Shown piece by piece: positions 25,262-34,112 of a stretch of DNA of 64,000 bases (its first letter is position 1; each line of letters begins with the position of its first letter). A program made the translations under genes and the position numbers. Below the pieces are notes generated by a model, which was not told the origin of the DNA, searched no databases, and saw only the letters and a program-made list of their open reading frames with translations. The stretch is from positions 1 through 64,000 of the forward strand of contig NZ_JBHEUZ010000007.1 in NCBI RefSeq assembly GCF_041925275.1. Reading direction: 5' to 3'. The DNA is from Parapedobacter pyrenivorans_A. GTDB taxonomy: Bacteria; Bacteroidota; Bacteroidia; Sphingobacteriales; Sphingobacteriaceae.

Positions 25262-27814
25262 ATGAAAAAGACAAGTTTACTCTATCTCGCGGCATTGGCA
25301 ACAGGATTGCTGATGGATGGCTGCAAAAAGGATCCGGTAGCGGCCGAGGATCCGGGCCCTGTAAACAAGGAATACGAATGGCAGGATGCCACCATTGCCC
25401 TCCCGGATGGCACCAACTATTCGCTCAGCGGCCACGAACTGAATACGGTTGGAACGGCAGTCGCCGTAAATGCCAATGGAGCCACGAAAGTGCCCAAGAT
25501 GGTTGACGCGGTGACGATACACACCGTAACCAACGCTAACGGTGAACCGGTATTGCAGGGATATTCCACGCCTGGGAAAACCGAAATATCGCCCGAGGCC
25601 ACTGCCAAGGTAACGTTATTTACACTGTACCGGCTTGCCGCGCTGCCCATGGAGGCGCAGATCGCATTTCTGGAAGGATTCGAATCCGACCATGCGGCGG
25701 ATACCTATATTTCCGAATTTGCGGAAGCGTGGAAAACTGAACCGAATCTTTTATTGAGTAAAAAGTACACCGAACTGATCAAAAGATACCACGCCGCTTA
25801 CCACAAATCTTCGGAAACACCTGTTATGGCGGCTAAGGCCAAGGCAACGGACGGGCGGTACTATTTCGTGGAGGGCGACACGGGTGAACTGCCCAACGGC
25901 TACACACTCGAACTGGAAGAACCCAACAAGTTCCATGTGCTGAACAGGGGGCCCCGCACGGCCACCGCGTTTATTTATAAGACCCGCATCAAGAAAAACA
26001 ACACCCTGGCTTATCAGGAGTTAATCGGTGAGTACGGCACCGGCACGAAGGCCGACAAGCAATGGTTTGTCGACAATGGCAGGTACCTGCCTAAAATACA
26101 TCCGCTGGGATATGAGGTGGACTACCGCCAGTTTCTTTTCGGGGAAACCGTATTTGAAGAGACAAAAAGCGGACCGCACGAACTGCCGCTGGCCGATGAC
26201 GAGGAGGTGGCAGAGTACGACATCCGCATCGTGAATGCGGGTATCCACGTGCAAGAGGACGAGCTGACGGGCGACGAGTATGCCGCTTACGTGAAACACA
26301 TGCATGCCGCGTTGATTGTAGACTTCTACCTGCCTTTCATCGGCATCAACCTGGGGCTGGATATCGATGACTTTTATGCAATTGAGGCCGAAGAACGGGT
26401 GGAGAAACTGGATGCCGCTATGCGCACAGCGGAGATTCATGCGCTAATCTCAGACGCCCTGAAAGACGGCAATCTGGATGGAATGCTGAAGACGTTTGAG
26501 CGCTACTTCCAGTCGGAATCGACCGGCTACGGCATAGATCTCCATGAGGCGGTGTTCAGCGCGGTGGGGAGAGCCGTGCCCGGGGGACTGGCGAACGCGG
26601 CCAAACGCAACGGATTGATGAGCTATTATTTCGATCAGGAGCTTTTCTGGAATACCGGCCAGGAGGAACGCCTGTTTATGGATTATTATTGGGAAACCTA
26701 CGGACTCATATCGCTAAAGGCGACGGCACGTGCGGGCGTGGTGCGCATTTCACCCCGTATCGGCCAGGTCACTTCGGTACCGCCGAATGACACGGTGCGT
26801 TTCAGAGCCACTATTGAGTCCGAAGATTTCAGCGACCTCGATGTCACCTACCGGTGGCGTACAGCAGGTGGTTATGGTAGCATAAGGGTAGACAGCCAAT
26901 CCGGTGCGGACCAACTGGAAACCGATGCGGACAACGTCGTGTTCAAGGCCGATTATGCCCCCGGGCGGACCGCCCCGGTAACGCAATGGATTTTTGTAGA
27001 GGTGTTGAAGGATGATCAATTGGTGGGCAAAGACTCGGCAGAGATCACCATCGGACCCTCCAATTATCAAATCGTGCCCGAGGGCATCACCCTCACGGGT
27101 AACAGTGACCGTGGGCCTACCGTAGCGAATCTTCGGATAGAACCGAAAACGGACAACGTGCCTTCGCTTACCGGCAACCCTGATCTGGATATTAAAATTA
27201 TGTGGACAACTCCAGGCAAACACGGCGGATTGCGATGGAATGGCCAATACGCGACCTATTGGACCACGGAAGTGGAAACCATCAACGACGCTACGGCACA
27301 ATACCGCTGCTCAGACGAAGACACCCGCGAGTCTGTGGAAACTATTGAAGCAAGGATATACGGACGGCCAAAGGGCGACCTCACCCGGCCCTATGAACTG
27401 ATCGATGTAGTGCGCGGATCGGTCAACATCCTCAATGACCCGAAAAAGAAAATCATATGGGCCAATATGCGCCTTTTCCACGGGGATAGCAGCCAGCCAT
27501 GGTCGGGCGGAAATACGCTTTACTTCTGTGTGAAGCAGGACGGGGTAACGTTTCCGCAGGATCCCGATGCGGTGTCCTATAGCCTCCGCTTTCTAGGCAT
27601 GCGCACCATTATAGGCGCGCCGGATGCCCACAGCTGGAAAGCGGGCGACCCTTCGCCCTACGCGCCGCACCCCGATACCGGCGTACCCGGACATACCGGC
27701 ACTGAATACTCGGTAGTCTACTCCTATGGTACACGCAATTCCTACAACGGGGCCCACGTAGACGCTTATTCGAATGTGGCCGGTGGCGCCGAAATCATTA
27801 TCACACTTAAATAA
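25262..27814 (+). CDS. Large lipoprotein of CHAT/sigma cassette 2 (paralogue of the gene at 7557)
   Basis: This 850-residue protein has a lipoprotein signal with Cys at 21 (LLMDGC). As in the paralogue at 7557, a beta-rich N-terminal module is followed by helices (SPEATAKVTLFTLYRLAALP). Ig-like segments start near residue 500, and the C-terminal third has the TTPGKHGG and NDPKKKII landmarks. No known family or catalytic motif is recognised. It follows the CHAT gene by 117 bp on the same strand. In cassette 1 the lipoprotein is instead upstream of the sigma gene, so the two cassettes have the same four members in a different order. It may be the outer-membrane partner sensed or processed by the system. 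Confidence 0.7.
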   Translation: MKKTSLLYLAALATGLLMDGCKKDPVAAEDPGPVNKEYEWQDATIALPDGTNYSLSGHELNTVGTAVAVNANGATKVPKMVDAVTIHTVTNANGEPVLQGYSTPGKTEISPEATAKVTLFTLYRLAALPMEAQIAFLEGFESDHAADTYISEFAEAWKTEPNLLLSKKYTELIKRYHAAYHKSSETPVMAAKAKATDGRYYFVEGDTGELPNGYTLELEEPNKFHVLNRGPRTATAFIYKTRIKKNNTLAYQELIGEYGTGTKADKQWFVDNGRYLPKIHPLGYEVDYRQFLFGETVFEETKSGPHELPLADDEEVAEYDIRIVNAGIHVQEDELTGDEYAAYVKHMHAALIVDFYLPFIGINLGLDIDDFYAIEAEERVEKLDAAMRTAEIHALISDALKDGNLDGMLKTFERYFQSESTGYGIDLHEAVFSAVGRAVPGGLANAAKRNGLMSYYFDQELFWNTGQEERLFMDYYWETYGLISLKATARAGVVRISPRIGQVTSVPPNDTVRFRATIESEDFSDLDVTYRWRTAGGYGSIRVDSQSGADQLETDADNVVFKADYAPGRTAPVTQWIFVEVLKDDQLVGKDSAEITIGPSNYQIVPEGITLTGNSDRGPTVANLRIEPKTDNVPSLTGNPDLDIKIMWTTPGKHGGLRWNGQYATYWTTEVETINDATAQYRCSDEDTRESVETIEARIYGRPKGDLTRPYELIDVVRGSVNILNDPKKKIIWANMRLFHGDSSQPWSGGNTLYFCVKQDGVTFPQDPDAVSYSLRFLGMRTIIGAPDAHSWKAGDPSPYAPHPDTGVPGHTGTEYSVVYSYGTRNSYNGAHVDAYSNVAGGAEIIITLK

Positions 27815-27852
27815 TTTTAGCGCTGTAGTCAAAACCAATAGTTAGTTAATTT

Positions 27853-28378
27853 TTAAGCGGCAATAGTGCCGTATAGTAATAGTTCTTTGACAAGTTTCTG
27901 ATTTTTCATTGTCAATATTTGTTTTTCAATGGCAATAAAGCTTGCTTGCGCAGGTTTCTTCAATTGTGGGTTGACCCCAAGGTTGAAAAAAAAACTATCC
28001 ATCAGTAAAGGTTTAGTATCTTACGGTAGTTGCCGCCTCCATCTCCGTATCGGTTGAGAAGTACAGTTTGTGTTTCTTCCCGAAGGGTATTCTGACCACC
28101 CGTGCTTTCCGTTTGGGCGATACGGCATAGACTACGGCCGTTGCCAGCGACTTTCCGGAATGGTTGTCCGCATGCGCGCTGCTTGACCAACCCGCTGTTG
28201 AAAGCCATGAAATCAAATGGCTTTTCGAATTGGATACGGTAGCGCTGTTCGCTTTATTTTCCGTACCGTTCCAGCTGCCGGAAATTGATCCGGCCCTTTA
28301 TCGAAAGGAACAGGGTAACGGCCTCGACAATGAAACGTTGCCTGCATGCGTTGATGTTTTCATATTAATCAATAAGTT
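27853..28378 (-). pseudogene. Decayed IS4-type DDE transposase remnant
   Basis: Read on the minus strand, broken pieces of one transposase appear in order. Near 28350-28170 is an N-terminal segment with LFLSIKGRINFRQLERYGK, an in-frame stop, then SEQRYRIQFEKPFDF. Near 28160-28013 is a C-terminal core piece with VSPKRKARVVRIPFGKKH and LYFSTDTEM. Near 27985-27853 is a tail ending in LLLYGTIAA and a stop. The pieces are in different frames and the central part with the DDE residues is missing; the total is about 530 bp, where a complete gene of this type would be roughly twice that. No terminal inverted repeats were identified. It is non-functional and marks an old insertion between the lipoprotein and the giant T9SS cargo gene. 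Confidence 0.72.
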
Positions 28379-28564
28379 TACTATCAGCGATTTGTATAGA
28401 TTATAAGCCTTGGTGGCCATATCTCAAATAGTACTTCGAAAATACTATTAAAGTGCTAATAATCAATAATCTATTAAATAATATCAATCATTGTATACCC
28501 GATGTTTTGTTGTAAATAAGAAACTTGTCTAATTTTTTAACGAAATATTATCAACTCAATAGCG
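28379..28564. other. AT-rich upstream region of the giant T9SS cargo gene
   Basis: About 185 bp of strongly AT-rich DNA between the transposase remnant and the ATG at 28565. It must contain the promoter of the following two-gene operon, but no unambiguous TTTG/TAnnTTTG pair can be picked out. Confidence 0.4.
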
Positions 28565-31500
28565 ATGGGTAAAAATAAACTATTTTTAACGTGCTTGTTG
28601 GCATGCGCCATGCATGTCCTGTATGCACAGAACGAGTCAGAGCCGAACAACGATTTACCTCGTGCCACCCCAATCGAGGTAGCGCAGGAGGTGATGGGTG
28701 GCATCGGAAAAGATGGAGACCGGTATGATTATTACAAAACCCTGTTGCCTGCTTCGGGCTCGGTCGTTGTACACCTCGAAGGGACGCATACCGGCGGGAG
28801 CGTGGGATCGGTAGCGCTCTACGCCTACGATAAGAGCGGCAGGCAGATCGGGGTCAATTCCTTGCTCGATGTCGCTGTATCGGAAGGAGAAACGATCCGC
28901 GACAGCCTTCATATTACTTCGTTGGCGCTAGATAGTGTCTACTTTCTTGTCTATCAGGGAGGGAACCGTTCTTTTGACTACCGCATACGGTATGAAATGG
29001 CCGACGTATACGATGACGATGACGAGCCGAACGGTGGTTTCCAGCAAGCAGCCGACCTGCCCGTGGAACAATCCGTCCAGGGCCTCATCGGTTACCGGGG
29101 CGACGGGGTGATCGATCGATACGACTACCTTAAAACCGAACTGCCTCGCGGGGGTACGGTAAAGGTGTACGTGTCGGGCGTGCATACAGGGGGTAGCGAC
29201 GGTTCGCTCTCATTTTACGCTTACGACAAAAGCCATCGGCAGATAGCAACCAAGGCCGTGCTCGGCGAGGTGGTGGCTGCGGGCGGGGCGATTCGCGATA
29301 CGATTGAAATTGTCTCCCGTGCCGCGGACAGCATCTATTTTTTGGTCTATCAAGGCGGAAACCGCTCCTTCAGTTATACCATATCATACGAGATGGTAGA
29401 CGAACACCCCGATGACGAAGAGCCAAACGGCACATTTGATGGAGCGGTCGCCATTGTCGAGAATCAGGTGCGGGTGGGCACGATAGGCTATGTAACCAAT
29501 GGAAATACGGATCGTTATGATTATTACAGAACCCAACTGCCCGACAACGGCACGGTTTCCGTAAAGCTTGAAGCATTGCATACGGGAGGGAGCAACGGCA
29601 CGGTGGCCTTATATGTCTATGATAAGAGTGGCCGGCAAATCGGTGTCAAACAGATCGGCGATGGAGGAACCAAGCGGGGCGATAATGTGCAAGGCGTATT
29701 GGATATTACCTCCCGATCGCAAGCCAATGAAACGATTTATTTTCTTGTTTACCAGGGAGGTTCCCGTTCGTTTGCTTATCAGTTGAGTTACGAAGTGGGC
29801 GATTTGAACGAAGCGGACCCCGAGCCGAACGGTACGTTTTCACAGGCCGGAGGGATCAATGCGGGCGAGTCGTTGGCGGGATTGATCGGCTACGTGGCCA
29901 ATGGGGTCACAGACCGCTACGACTACTATAAAACCCTGTTGCCTGCATCCGGTACAATAAACGTGTACCTTGCAGGTACGCATACCGGAGGTAGCGCCGG
30001 GACCTTCACTTTTTATGCTTACGATAAAAGCGGGCGGCAGATAGCGACGCAACAGGTTGCCGGCGGTAGTGTCAATGAAGGTGACAGCGTGCTCGATACG
30101 GTCCAAATCGTATCTCGCGACGCGGACAGCGTCTATTTTTTGATCTACGAAGGCAGCAGCCGGTCGTTCAGCTATGAGCTAAGCTACGAAGTACTCGACC
30201 AACACTACCGGGAAGCGGAACCGAATGATGGCTTTCCACAAGCCATCATCGTCAATGAAGGGGACAGCATAAGGGGGCAGATCGGTTACGTGGCCAATGG
30301 TGCCACGGATCGAAACGATTACTATAAAACGGGGTTGCCCGATGACGGCACGGTGAAGATTTACATCGAAGGGCTGCATACCGGGGGTAGCGACGGTTCT
30401 TTTTCCTTCTATGCGTACGACAAGAGCCGCCGACAGATTGCCACAAAATCGGCGTTGGGGGAGTCCGTGTCAAAGGGAGGGGTTGTACACGATACCATTG
30501 AGATTCATTCCCGGGCGGCGGATACCCTTTACTTCCAAGTATATCAGGGGGCCAACCGTTCGTTTGCGTACGAGATGCGGTACGAAGTGGTTGATCGGAG
30601 CGCGAATGATTTGGGACCGAACGACGTATTTCAACAGGCGGCGGATCTGCTGGAAAATGAAGCAGCGAATGGCCATATTGGTTACGTTGCCGATGGTGTG
30701 ACCGATCGGTATGATTACTACCAGACCCCCGTACCCGAAGATGGAACCGTAAAGATTTATTTGGAAGGGCTCCATACCGGTGGTAGTACGGGCTCCTTCA
30801 CTTTCTACGCCTATGACAAAAGCAACCGCCAACTGGTAACCCGTACGGTAGGGGAAAGCAGTGTAACGCTGGGCGATCAGGTACGCGATACCATCGAGAT
30901 TTATTCACGTGCCGCAGATACCCTTTATTTTCTTGTATACCAGGGCAGCAATCGTTCATTTGCCTACAAAATACGTTATGAGGTGGTCGATAAGGGTGCG
31001 AACGATTGGGAACCGAACAACACGTTCGATGAAGCCACCACGGTAACGGTGGCGGATCGGGTTGAAGGGCATATCGGTTATGTGGCCGACGGTGTGACGG
31101 ATCGCTACGACTATTACGTGCTCGAAGTGCCTTCCAACGGGAATATCGACTTGTATGTAGCGGGGTTGAATACCGGTGGTGGCGAGGCGGGATTCCATAT
31201 CTACGCCTATGACAAGCGTCGGCGACAAGTGGCTTCCCAGCGCGTGGGGGATGGAAATGTGGGCAAGGGCGGTATACTGCGCGATACCATCAGCTTGGCC
31301 TGTGTGCAAACCGATAGCCTTTATGTATTGGTTTACCAGGGGGGTACGGGGTCGTTCCAATACGACATCGGAATGAAACACATCGACCGGCAACCCCATG
31401 CGGCGTTTGAGTTTGAGCGGGTAGGCAACGAAATCGGTTTTAGGGCAGCGGAGGGCAATGCGGACGAGTACCTGTGGGATTTTGGCGATGGAACCACCGC

Positions 31501-34102
31501 CACAGGTAGGTTCCCCATGAAGGTGTTTGGGTTCGGTAGTTATACCGCCCGGCTGATTGCGGTGAATAGCGTTTGCGGGCTTACAGATACCACCGAATAT
31601 GCATTCGAATTCAAAGGGGTCGAATATTTCACGCCTACGTCGGTAGGGAAAGGGGGCGATGGGATTATCCAGGTGTTTGGTGGTGGGCTTACCGAGAACA
31701 CGGTGGTTACCTTGAGCAAAGGCGGCAATACGCTGCAGCCCGACGGTGTATATGCAAGCGCCAAGGGGACAAGTATGACCGCTACGTTCGACCTGCATTT
31801 CGCCGAGGAAGGCGAGTATGACGTGACCATCCTAATACCGGGCGAAGAACCGTTGGTCTATCCGAAAGCCTTCACCATAGGCTCGTTTAACTACCCCACC
31901 ACGTGGTCTGAAGTAACCGGCCCCGACGAGTGGCGCGTTGGCCGCGAAACACGTTTTAACCTGGTGGTAGGCAATAGGGGTAATGTGACCGCCTCGGGCG
32001 TCATGGTGGCATTGCTGTGGCCTAAGTCGGTGAGCCTACAGATGGAACACCGGGAAATCAAGCCCGATCCGGATGGCACAACGACCGTTGTGGATGACGA
32101 TGGTGAAGTACATACCCTATCTAACGAGTATATCAATTACATCTATGAGAATGAAGATACCGCAACGGAAATCGACATGTTTCAAGGCAAGCCTTACAAT
32201 GGATACATCCGCTTGCTGATGATACCGCATGTGCCGGCTGGCGGAACGTTTGAATTGCCATTTACCGTGCGCGCCACCAGTGCGGCAACCCAAAAGTTCA
32301 TCACGTTTACCCTGAAGCCGAACTACTTCGGGTCGTGCAACACGCCGAATTATGCCGATTTGAGCAATAACGTGGCCTCGGAAATGATCGATCTGGTGGA
32401 TATGGCCGCCGACAAAACGAAAAACGTGCCGCTCCAGGCACTTACCAAAACGTTGAAGGTGGGCCAGAAGCACCTGGCGGTTAACGCCAAGTTGGCCGGA
32501 GCCAAGTTCTGGGCCTGGTACGATGATTACGAGGTGCCCGCCGAGACGTACTCCGATATCTGGAAAGACCTCGACGCAGCGAATGAGTATGCCATGTGGA
32601 CTGCTACGGAAGAGCTGGGAAAGATGGCATTAGGCAAAGGCGTTGACAAACTAAAGGCTGACAACGCGGCATGGCGGAAAGAGACCCGGGACTTCATCAA
32701 TGGCAAGTTCAAGGACCCGAGCCAGCTCACGCCCAAGCAATGGCAGAAATACCAGGACGGATTGAATAGCCTGCTCGAATCTAGTGGCCGCGATGCCCGG
32801 CTGGAATTATTGATGGATGTTTTTGATAAAGCAGATAAGTTCAAGACGTTGGAAGATAAGCGGCGGGCGTTCCTTAAAGCGTTGGAAGATTGCCCGGAAC
32901 TGGCAGAACAAATGGAAGACTTGCTGGATGAGCTTGGCGACGAATTGCTGCCGAAGGATGAGCGTGAAAAAGAGACCAATTCCATTGGTTCGATGGATCC
33001 AAATGCCATTTATGGTCCCGCAGGCGTCGGGTCGGCCAGGTATGTAAACAAACTTGACCGCCAATCGTTCCTGATTACGTTCGAGAATGTCGATACCGCT
33101 ACCGCTGCGGCACAGGTTGTACGCGTGCTGGATACACTCGACCGCGAGGTGTTTGACCTTTCCAGTTTTGAGTTTGGCAATGTCACCATTGGCAACGATA
33201 CTTACCGGGTGCCGAAAAACAGGAAGGAGTTTGTGCTGGATGTCCCCCCCGCTGCAGCACGGTCGCTGCGTGTGCGGATCAATGCTTCGCTGGACACCGT
33301 CAGTGGCGTAATCGAATGGCAATTCTTTTCCGTTGATCCACAGACCGGGGACCTTCCTGTGTTGGATGGCTTCCTGCCGCCGAACGTGAAGTATCCCGAA
33401 GGGGAGGGTTCCATATCCTATTCGATCAGCCTTCGTAGCGACATTGGGAATAACGTGCTGGTAAGCAACCGTGCTTCGATCATCTTTGACGACAATGAGC
33501 CTATTTTGACTAACCAATGGCAAAATAGGACGGATTTGATGAAACCAGCAAGCCAGGTACACGCGGAGGTCAAGGCCGATTCGGTGATCCATCTTCGCAT
33601 AAGCGGGAGCGATGATGGGTCGGGCCTCGGATACCATCGCATCTATTATAACGAGAACGAAACAGGTTGGTACCCTTTGACGGGTACTCGGCTGGATACG
33701 TTGAGCATTGTAGGGCAACCGGGGGGCACGTACAGCTTCTATGCGGTATCGGGCGATAAGGTGGGGAACTTGGAGGAAAAAGTCCCCGACGCGGAGGCAA
33801 CCGTTACCATTGCCGGTATGTCCGAACAACCGGAACGGGCGCAGCGACCTTTTGTGTTAGCACCGAACCCGACATCAACAGGCACACCGTCGATAATTTC
33901 TGCAAATTATACGGGAAAAGTTACCGTGCGTGTAGCCAACGTGCTTGGACAGGAGGTGGTACGGCCCATCCGTCTGGAAATGAGCGCCGGGATGGGTACC
34001 CCTATCGATTTGAGCAGGCTTGGATCTGGTATGTATTTCCTTGTCATACAACAGGAAGACGGAAAGGTGTACCGAGATAAACTGATCATTCATAAACCAT
34101 AA
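28565..34102 (+). CDS. Giant T9SS-secreted protein with seven PPC-like repeats
   Basis: This 1845-residue protein has a signal peptide (about 1-21) and then seven repeats of about 132 residues. Each begins EPN and carries DRYDYYKT, an HTGGS turn, YAYDKS and a YFLVYQG strand, the pattern of bacterial pre-peptidase C-terminal (PPC) domains. A PKD domain follows (about 940-1017, with LWDFGDGTT), then an IPT-like segment, a CARDB-like stretch and a helical region (about 1310-1470). A domain starting DPNAIYGP near 1477 comes next, then an Ig-like segment. A T9SS type A sorting domain (about 1760-1845, APNPTS to KLIIHKP) completes it. It should be exported by the type IX system and held on the cell surface or released, as an adhesin or binding protein; no protease domain is seen. 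A PorV-like gene follows after 10 nt. Confidence 0.87.
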   Translation: MGKNKLFLTCLLACAMHVLYAQNESEPNNDLPRATPIEVAQEVMGGIGKDGDRYDYYKTLLPASGSVVVHLEGTHTGGSVGSVALYAYDKSGRQIGVNSLLDVAVSEGETIRDSLHITSLALDSVYFLVYQGGNRSFDYRIRYEMADVYDDDDEPNGGFQQAADLPVEQSVQGLIGYRGDGVIDRYDYLKTELPRGGTVKVYVSGVHTGGSDGSLSFYAYDKSHRQIATKAVLGEVVAAGGAIRDTIEIVSRAADSIYFLVYQGGNRSFSYTISYEMVDEHPDDEEPNGTFDGAVAIVENQVRVGTIGYVTNGNTDRYDYYRTQLPDNGTVSVKLEALHTGGSNGTVALYVYDKSGRQIGVKQIGDGGTKRGDNVQGVLDITSRSQANETIYFLVYQGGSRSFAYQLSYEVGDLNEADPEPNGTFSQAGGINAGESLAGLIGYVANGVTDRYDYYKTLLPASGTINVYLAGTHTGGSAGTFTFYAYDKSGRQIATQQVAGGSVNEGDSVLDTVQIVSRDADSVYFLIYEGSSRSFSYELSYEVLDQHYREAEPNDGFPQAIIVNEGDSIRGQIGYVANGATDRNDYYKTGLPDDGTVKIYIEGLHTGGSDGSFSFYAYDKSRRQIATKSALGESVSKGGVVHDTIEIHSRAADTLYFQVYQGANRSFAYEMRYEVVDRSANDLGPNDVFQQAADLLENEAANGHIGYVADGVTDRYDYYQTPVPEDGTVKIYLEGLHTGGSTGSFTFYAYDKSNRQLVTRTVGESSVTLGDQVRDTIEIYSRAADTLYFLVYQGSNRSFAYKIRYEVVDKGANDWEPNNTFDEATTVTVADRVEGHIGYVADGVTDRYDYYVLEVPSNGNIDLYVAGLNTGGGEAGFHIYAYDKRRRQVASQRVGDGNVGKGGILRDTISLACVQTDSLYVLVYQGGTGSFQYDIGMKHIDRQPHAAFEFERVGNEIGFRAAEGNADEYLWDFGDGTTATGRFPMKVFGFGSYTARLIAVNSVCGLTDTTEYAFEFKGVEYFTPTSVGKGGDGIIQVFGGGLTENTVVTLSKGGNTLQPDGVYASAKGTSMTATFDLHFAEEGEYDVTILIPGEEPLVYPKAFTIGSFNYPTTWSEVTGPDEWRVGRETRFNLVVGNRGNVTASGVMVALLWPKSVSLQMEHREIKPDPDGTTTVVDDDGEVHTLSNEYINYIYENEDTATEIDMFQGKPYNGYIRLLMIPHVPAGGTFELPFTVRATSAATQKFITFTLKPNYFGSCNTPNYADLSNNVASEMIDLVDMAADKTKNVPLQALTKTLKVGQKHLAVNAKLAGAKFWAWYDDYEVPAETYSDIWKDLDAANEYAMWTATEELGKMALGKGVDKLKADNAAWRKETRDFINGKFKDPSQLTPKQWQKYQDGLNSLLESSGRDARLELLMDVFDKADKFKTLEDKRRAFLKALEDCPELAEQMEDLLDELGDELLPKDEREKETNSIGSMDPNAIYGPAGVGSARYVNKLDRQSFLITFENVDTATAAAQVVRVLDTLDREVFDLSSFEFGNVTIGNDTYRVPKNRKEFVLDVPPAAARSLRVRINASLDTVSGVIEWQFFSVDPQTGDLPVLDGFLPPNVKYPEGEGSISYSISLRSDIGNNVLVSNRASIIFDDNEPILTNQWQNRTDLMKPASQVHAEVKADSVIHLRISGSDDGSGLGYHRIYYNENETGWYPLTGTRLDTLSIVGQPGGTYSFYAVSGDKVGNLEEKVPDAEATVTIAGMSEQPERAQRPFVLAPNPTSTGTPSIISANYTGKVTVRVANVLGQEVVRPIRLEMSAGMGTPIDLSRLGSGMYFLVIQQEDGKVYRDKLIIHKP
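28640..31385 (+). repeat. Seven in-frame tandem repeats of 384-402 bp
   Basis: The codon opening each EPN (or GPN) motif falls at 28640, 29024, 29420, 29822, 30218, 30614 and 31010, giving unit lengths of 384, 396, 402, 396, 396 and 396 bp. All are multiples of three, so gain or loss of a unit would keep the frame. The units are diverged at the DNA level but share short near-identical blocks such as the one coding for TGGS and YAYDKS. Confidence 0.9.
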
Positions 34103-34112
34103 ACAGTTAAAC

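Noticed and set aside
7557..27814. CRISPR-Cas type III-E involvement with the TPR-CHAT proteins
   Set aside because: There is no repeat-spacer array and no Cas gene in the window, and these CHAT proteins have signal peptides and membrane anchors, unlike cytoplasmic Csx29.
28164..28406. 80-residue plus-strand open frame
   Set aside because: It lies antisense to the transposase remnant, whose fragments are recognisable on the minus strand; the plus-strand translation has no sensible content.
32807..33829. 340-residue minus-strand open frame inside the T9SS cargo gene
   Set aside because: It is antisense to well-defined domains of the cargo protein and has no signal, motif or start context of its own.
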